Source: Spartobacteria bacterium UBA6821 (GTDB taxonomy: Bacteria; Verrucomicrobiota; Verrucomicrobiia; Chthoniobacterales; UBA6821). Taken from it: DNA of 5,734 nucleotides. Position numbers and translations under genes: made by a program. The notes beneath the pieces were generated by a model. That model was not told the origin of the DNA. It ran no database searches and saw nothing but the letters and a program-made list of their open reading frames with translations. The stretch spans positions 6,860 to 12,593 of the forward strand of contig DKEN01000036.1 of NCBI GenBank assembly GCA_002452515.1, given 5' to 3'. Shown here one piece after another: positions 1-3,404 of the stretch. Each line of letters starts with the position of its first letter. The first letter of the stretch is position 1.

Positions 1-1811
1 GTGATCTGATCATCCTCGGCCTTGATCGCCGCGATCTGTGAATCTTTTTCCAAGGCGACCTCGCGCTCTGGGAATGTTGCGTTCTCCAAAACATCCGAGA
101 GAAGCTGCATCCCAAAGGGAAGATCATCTTTCATCACCTCGACAGAAACGGAGACGATGTTGTTCCCTGAACCTGAGCCAATTGATCCGCCGAGATGTTC
201 GACCGATTCAGCGATCTGCTGGGCGGTTCGTGTCTTTGTCCCCTTGATTATCGTGCTGGCCAGAAGCGAAGAGATGCCGTTGTCTTCCGGAGTTTCACTC
301 AGAAGACCTCCACGGAAAGCAGCGCTGATGGAAACCAGAGGGAGACGCTTGTCCTCGCCAACAAGCACCCGCAGACCATTGCTAAGCTCCACTTTCTTGA
401 CCTCGTTTACTTTTTGAGGAGTTGCAGGAGTTGCCGTGGTCTGACTCTCTCCGATTGGGTCAAGCGATGTGACCGTCAGCCCATCCTCCTTGAGATATTG
501 TGCCGCTACGCGACGCACATCAGCCGTGGTGACTCGCTCAATGGCTTCGAGGTACCGCCTCCCCTGCTCGGGATTGCCCGTCATCAACCAGCCGTCGCCA
601 TAGTCGGTAGCCCGTCCACGCATGGTGCTGAGTGTGTTGTAGTGACTGGAAAGCATCCCTTTTTTCGCCTTGGCGAGTTCTGCGTCCGTGATGCCCTCTC
701 TGGCAACGCGGTCCACCTGGGCAAGAATCTCCTTTTCCGCAGCATCGCGCTTGGCTGGATCGGAAATCGCCCCGATGTAAATCAATCCTTGGGTTGGAGT
801 CAGGGTGTAGAGTCCAGCCCCGATCTGGTGGACGAGGCCCTTCTTCTCACGCACTTCGGTGTTGAGGATCGAGCTGGTTCCGGCACCGAGCACGGAGGAG
901 AGCACATCGACAGCAGGCGCATCAGGACTCGTGGCACCAGGAGCACGCCAGGCAATGTTTATCCTGCTCAGATCAGTCGGGAAGAAATCGCGCCCTTCCT
1001 GTTTCCCTAGTTGCGGTGGCTCCTCTAACACCGTAACTGGCTCCAGAGCAACACGGGGATATTTTTCGAAATAGGCCCCCAGTTGATCATGGATCTGATT
1101 GGCATCAACATCGCCGACAACCACAAAGCAAAGGTTGTTGGGAACATAGCGACGCTTGTAATACTCCAACACATTCTCCCGGTTGAGTTTGTTGTAAATA
1201 TCGAGGTGGCCTATCACGGGTTCCTTGAAGGGGCTGACATGATAGGCTGTGCTAAAGAGGAGTAGTGATGCAGTCCGGTCGGGGTTATCGTAACCCATGG
1301 CAAACTCCCTGCGGATGACTTCCTGCTCCTTGGTGTATTCCTCAGGAGGTAATGTCGCGTTCATCATGGCATCGGAGAGAATGTCGAGCGCCAGCGAGGC
1401 TCCCTTGGCCGGAACATCAATCCAGAAAACCGTGCGATCATAGGAGGTGTAAGCATTGATATACCCACCCTGGTCCTGCACCTGACTGGCGATCACGCCG
1501 GGCGCCCGGGAAGTAGTCCCCTTGAAGAGCATGTGCTCGAGAATGTGGGAGAGTCCGGCACCAAGGAGTTTACCTTCATGGATCGAACCTGTCTTGCACC
1601 ATGCCTGGACGCTCACGACGGGCGCAGAGTGATCCTCTTCCACGATTAATGTCAGACCGTTTGGATAAGTAAATAATTGGGGTCTGCTGACCACGGAATC
1701 AAGAGTTTCCGAGGAGACGGTGGCGGGATGTTCCGGATTTTTTGGCGAAGCATTCAATGGCTGAGAATGGAGTATGGCGGAGAGAGTCATCAGAAAAATA
1801 AGGCGGTTCAT
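1..1811 (-). CDS. Exported M16-family zinc peptidase (insulinase/processing-peptidase type), 3' end cut off by window
   Basis: Translating the minus strand from the ATG at 1811 gives 603 open codons with no stop before the window edge. A Sec signal peptide is visible (Asn-Arg start, hydrophobic residues 4-14, plausible cleavage after Ala21), so the enzyme probably acts outside the cytoplasm. The first M16 half, from about residue 43, carries the inverted zinc motif H89-I-L-E92-H93 followed by the third ligand Glu169, exactly 76 residues after H93, the family spacing; E92 would be the catalytic base. An R-E-K-K-G-L-V-H stretch follows later in this half. A second M16 half starts near residue 472 (VELSNGLRVLV), but its motif position reads S515-L-L-A-S519, so it is non-catalytic, as is usual in two-half M16 proteins. 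Family members of this layout are roughly 850-900 residues, so about a third is missing. The start overlaps the upstream stop (ATGA), suggesting translational coupling; no Shine-Dalgarno is visible. Substrate unknown. Confidence 0.95.
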   Translation of the reverse strand, partial: MNRLIFLMTLSAILHSQPLNASPKNPEHPATVSSETLDSVVSRPQLFTYPNGLTLIVEEDHSAPVVSVQAWCKTGSIHEGKLLGAGLSHILEHMLFKGTTSRAPGVIASQVQDQGGYINAYTSYDRTVFWIDVPAKGASLALDILSDAMMNATLPPEEYTKEQEVIRREFAMGYDNPDRTASLLLFSTAYHVSPFKEPVIGHLDIYNKLNRENVLEYYKRRYVPNNLCFVVVGDVDANQIHDQLGAYFEKYPRVALEPVTVLEEPPQLGKQEGRDFFPTDLSRINIAWRAPGATSPDAPAVDVLSSVLGAGTSSILNTEVREKKGLVHQIGAGLYTLTPTQGLIYIGAISDPAKRDAAEKEILAQVDRVAREGITDAELAKAKKGMLSSHYNTLSTMRGRATDYGDGWLMTGNPEQGRRYLEAIERVTTADVRRVAAQYLKEDGLTVTSLDPIGESQTTATPATPQKVNEVKKVELSNGLRVLVGEDKRLPLVSISAAFRGGLLSETPEDNGISSLLASTIIKGTKTRTAQQIAESVEHLGGSIGSGSGNNIVSVSVEVMKDDLPFGMQLLSDVLENATFPEREVALEKDSQIAAIKAEDDQI

Positions 1812-2254
1812 GGGTTAAAAAGAGAAGCTTGTGATGTCGTGGTATCAGTGGTCGCGGATTGGTCAATGGGAGGAAGAAAGGGTGCCACAAAGGCCTCATG
1901 AAAATCAAACCCCTGAGTGAATCCATCGGGATGATCATCTTCTGTCCTGCCAAAGGCCCCGGCATCCACCAGATGAAAAACCATTTTCCCGATATCCTGA
2001 CACGAGTGAATTCCCCAGTAATCAAGTACCGTGGTGGTCATCGGTCCAAACTCCTTGAGAGCCTGTTTGCGAAACCCCTCCAGTAGTTCGGTGGCCGTCA
2101 CATGCTGGGAAATCGGTTGAACCTGCTTTCCCTTGCTGCGTTTCTTAATAATGGCTTCGAGCGACTCCCTCAGGAATTGATATCCCTCGGGACGGAATTG
2201 AGCGTCTTTCTCGACAGCTTCTGCCACGGCTTCGTTGAATCCTGATACTTTCAC
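1808..2254 (-). CDS. Minf_1886-family conserved protein of unknown function (Verrucomicrobia/Planctomycetes-restricted)
   Basis: A 148-residue protein with no signal peptide or membrane segment, so probably cytoplasmic. I recognise the Minf_1886 family (TIGR04138 as I recall it) from the order of motifs: F-x-x-A-V near the start, G24-Y-Q-F-L, then H51-V-T-A-T-E-L-L-E-G, A65-L-K-E-F-G, V76-L-D-Y-W-G, D87-I-G-K-M-V-F-H-L-V and the acidic T104-E-D-D stretch leading to D117-F. The family has no known biochemical role. The last 20 or so residues are Thr/Ser-rich and probably disordered. The start is GTG, the first start codon after an in-frame TAA five codon positions or fewer upstream, and it places the conserved N-terminus correctly; no clear ribosome binding site is seen. 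The gene lies 24 bases after a small membrane-protein ORF and overlaps the peptidase start by four bases, so the three are probably co-transcribed. This does not prove a shared job. Confidence 0.88.
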   Translation of the reverse strand: MKVSGFNEAVAEAVEKDAQFRPEGYQFLRESLEAIIKKRSKGKQVQPISQHVTATELLEGFRKQALKEFGPMTTTVLDYWGIHSCQDIGKMVFHLVDAGAFGRTEDDHPDGFTQGFDFHEAFVAPFLPPIDQSATTDTTTSQASLFNP

Positions 2255-2278
2255 AAGTCGTTAAATTAAAATATCTTT

Positions 2279-2419
2279 CTAGTGTGGGGTTACCGAACCC
2301 AAGGAATTTTCCTGAGGCAGGGAGTTCATGAGACGAAAATGACGAATCCCTGCTCCTGCTGTCAGTGCAAAGAGCATGAGAACCAGCACGAGTTGTTCGC
2401 CTCGGGTGAGTGAAAGCAT
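2279..2419 (-). CDS. Small single-pass membrane protein, 46 residues, unknown function
   Basis: A short ORF reads M-L-S-L-T-R-G-E-Q-L, then a hydrophobic stretch at residues 10-24 (L-V-L-V-L-M-L-F-A-L-T-A-G-A-G), then I-R-H-F-R-L and a short polar tail ending in TAG. The single hydrophobic helix flanked by Arg/His resembles the N-terminal anchor (L-T-x-x-E ... G-x-R-H-x-R) I remember from some verrucomicrobial ComEA-like helix-hairpin-helix proteins, but no helix-hairpin-helix follows here; that likeness is inference. It is the first ORF of the leftward operon, 24 bases before the Minf_1886-type gene, on the same strand. A promoter-like -10 box ends six bases before the ATG, so the transcript may start at or next to the ATG, which would fit the absence of a Shine-Dalgarno sequence. 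It could be a chance ORF; the clean membrane-helix pattern and operon position argue for a real gene. Confidence 0.58.
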   Translation of the reverse strand: MLSLTRGEQLVLVLMLFALTAGAGIRHFRLMNSLPQENSLGSVTPH

Positions 2420-2425
2420 GTTTTA

Positions 2426-2453
2426 ATCATAAAGGGGAGAGTCGCTGATGCAA
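2426..2453 (-). promoter_or_regulatory. Probable sigma70-type promoter of the leftward three-gene operon
   Basis: On the minus strand TATGAT (2426-2431, five of six matches to TATAAT) lies 16 bases downstream of TTGCAT (2448-2453, three of six matches to TTGACA). Only six bases separate the -10 box from the ATG at 2419, so transcription would begin at about the first codon, giving a leaderless mRNA. The -35 match is weak and a further upstream TATGAT on the same strand (near 2580-2585) is an alternative. Confidence 0.4.
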
Positions 2454-2749
2454 GTGCCCGATGCGTGGAATTTTTCAGGGGCTCTTGTGATACCAACAAG
2501 TGGCTTTTGATGGGTGCGATAAAGGGGTTATTCCCTTACGAACCGGACAGCCTGAAGGCATTTTTATTTTAGGGATTTCCGGCTCAATCATAAAGAGTCT
2601 CAAAGGCGAAAAATGAAAACGCGTTCCAGGCTAGTTGAAAGTGGGGAAAAATTGATCTGTTCCGCTGGAGCAGGGAGCCGTTTCTTGAGGGATGATTTTT
2701 TGGACATTCCTGGTGCATTGAGGGCGTATCCTCTTATTGCTACCGCTGA
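2454..2749. other. Intergenic stretch with no convincing gene
   Basis: Between the divergent units I see no ORF with a recognisable protein signature. It holds a short imperfect inverted repeat (AAGGG...CCCTT within 2520-2540) without a T-tract, and a compact stem of seven pairs including one G-U with a three-base loop (CTGTTCC GCT GGAGCAG, about 2657-2673). Neither looks like a canonical terminator. Its right part may be the unrecognisable upstream portion of the decayed gene that follows. Confidence 0.4.
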
Positions 2750-2885
2750 CACGTTGTTTTTTTCAGAGTCAGCACGTACTCAGACGATAAACTACTGGGA
2801 AACCTCGGGCGGCGGCGTTTGCTCAACTGGGGCACCCCGGTGGGGACGAATGCAACTTAGCTTCTGGTTACCAATACCTCTCTGA
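2613..2885 (+). CDS. Doubtful 90-residue ORF, probably not a real gene
   Basis: An ATG with a weak AAAGG six to seven bases upstream opens 90 codons ending in TGA. The protein has no signal peptide, domain or motif I recognise. Its last 45 codons run over the decayed PEP-CTERM remnant in a different frame, where the family-like sequence lies in the other frame. I list it because a gene caller might report it; it could be a chance frame, or a frameshifted 5' part of the pseudogene. Confidence 0.15.
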   Translation: MKTRSRLVESGEKLICSAGAGSRFLRDDFLDIPGALRAYPLIATADTLFFSESARTQTINYWETSGGGVCSTGAPRWGRMQLSFWLPIPL

Positions 2886-3103
2886 ACAATTCTGAACTAG
2901 CCAGCATCAGTTTCTATAAGGGAAGAACCACCAATAGTGGATTTTTAGGAACTGGTGTTTTCAGCGGCATTCAGATCATTCCCGTTCCCGAATCAGCTTT
3001 CATCATTGTGGGTGGATTACTCCTCGAAGGGATGATGACTTCCTTGCTGCCCCAACGATGGCGAATAGAGCGGGTCTTAGAATCCGAACCTCTTGATTCT
3101 TAG
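2750..3103 (+). pseudogene. Decayed C-terminal remnant of an exported PEP-CTERM protein
   Basis: In frame with the TAG at 3101, the plus strand reads as the tail of a PEP-CTERM protein. It begins R-L-L-N-W-G-T-P-V-G-T-N-A-T, hits an in-frame TAG at 2858-2860, and continues L-L-V-T-N-T-S-L-N-N-S-E-L-A-S-I-S-F-Y-K-G. Then come G-F-L-G-T-G-V-F-S-G-I-Q-I-I and the sorting motif P-V-P-E-S (2981-2995). After it lie an 18-residue hydrophobic segment (2996-3049) and a basic P-Q-R-W-R-I. This order (beta-strand tail, PVPE, membrane helix, basic residues) is that of exosortase substrates, and in my memory it matches the end of verrucomicrobial PATR-repeat proteins. A second in-frame stop lies at 2747. 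After 2860 the only in-frame ATGs are inside the hydrophobic segment, so no exported product can be made. The post-helix tail is longer and more acidic than usual. It may be what is left of a paralogue of the downstream repeat protein. Confidence 0.62.
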
Positions 3104-3243
3104 AATTTTTCTTAGACGCGCCAAGAGAGAGTTTCCTTCGTTCTCAATTTGAACATTTGAGATGGGAGAGTTGTCTTACCTACTGAAACACTTAGGTATA
3201 GGTTGATAGAACTCGCCGGAATACAGCTTTATTGATGGCTTTT

Positions 3244-3282
3244 TTCAAGTTGACTATTGACCAAGGTATAATAGAATATAAT
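3244..3282 (+). promoter_or_regulatory. Promoter region with doubled -10 and -35-like elements
   Basis: Two perfect TATAAT boxes lie ten bases apart (3267-3272 and 3277-3282), and two TTGAC elements lie seven bases apart (TTGACT 3250-3255, TTGACC 3257-3262). No TTGAC/TATAAT pair has the ideal 17-base spacing: the available gaps are 11, 14 and 21. The first TATAAT does have TTCAAG exactly 17 bases upstream (3244-3249). This is the likely promoter of the PATR-repeat gene, with a start site at about 3279 or 3289; the exact pairing is uncertain. Confidence 0.45.
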
Positions 3283-3388
3283 GTACACGCTTTTATTAAT
3301 ATTTATTGAACTCGAATATTTCCAGTTTTAAACGCGACTTTTCTGAGTCTGTTCTCCCTATCTTAAAACAAGACTGGTCGAATTGTTC

Positions 3389-3394
3389 GAGGTG
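3389..3394 (+). promoter_or_regulatory. Shine-Dalgarno-like GAGGTG supporting a TTG start
   Basis: GAGGTG lies ten bases before the TTG at 3405. It is the best ribosome-binding match near the start of the repeat protein and is the main sequence reason to prefer TTG 3405 over ATG 3429, which has only a weak AGGG six bases upstream. Confidence 0.4.
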
Positions 3395-3404
3395 TAGCCG
3401 TATT

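Larger units (their letters stand above)
3104..3404 (+). other. AT-rich non-coding region upstream of the repeat-protein gene
   Basis: About 300 bases between the relic's stop and the chosen start of the PATR-repeat gene. The centre (about 3230-3330) is distinctly AT-rich and carries the promoter-like elements listed separately. From 3300 on, the reading frame of the downstream gene is open, so part of this stretch could be coding if translation begins at the TTG at 3306. I see no RNA gene or riboswitch fold. Confidence 0.5.

Noticed and set aside
22..1265. Several plus-strand open frames, the longest 195-1010 (271 codons)
   Set aside because: They are antisense shadows of the M16 peptidase, whose minus-strand frame carries the complete zinc motif and signal peptide.
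1677..2086. Open frames on both strands around the peptidase start (1677-1901 +, 1859-2086 +, 1699-2025 -)
   Set aside because: They overlap the Minf_1886-type gene and the peptidase start in other frames and show no family features.
2520..2540. AAGGG...CCCTT inverted repeat
   Set aside because: Only five perfect pairs and no T-tract on either side; no gene ends there to need a terminator.
3079..3100. Perfect six-base inverted repeat AGAATC / GATTCT with a ten-base loop, followed by a short T-run
   Set aside because: The stem is short and AT-rich and the loop is long, so it is too weak to call a terminator. It lies inside the end of the decayed gene.
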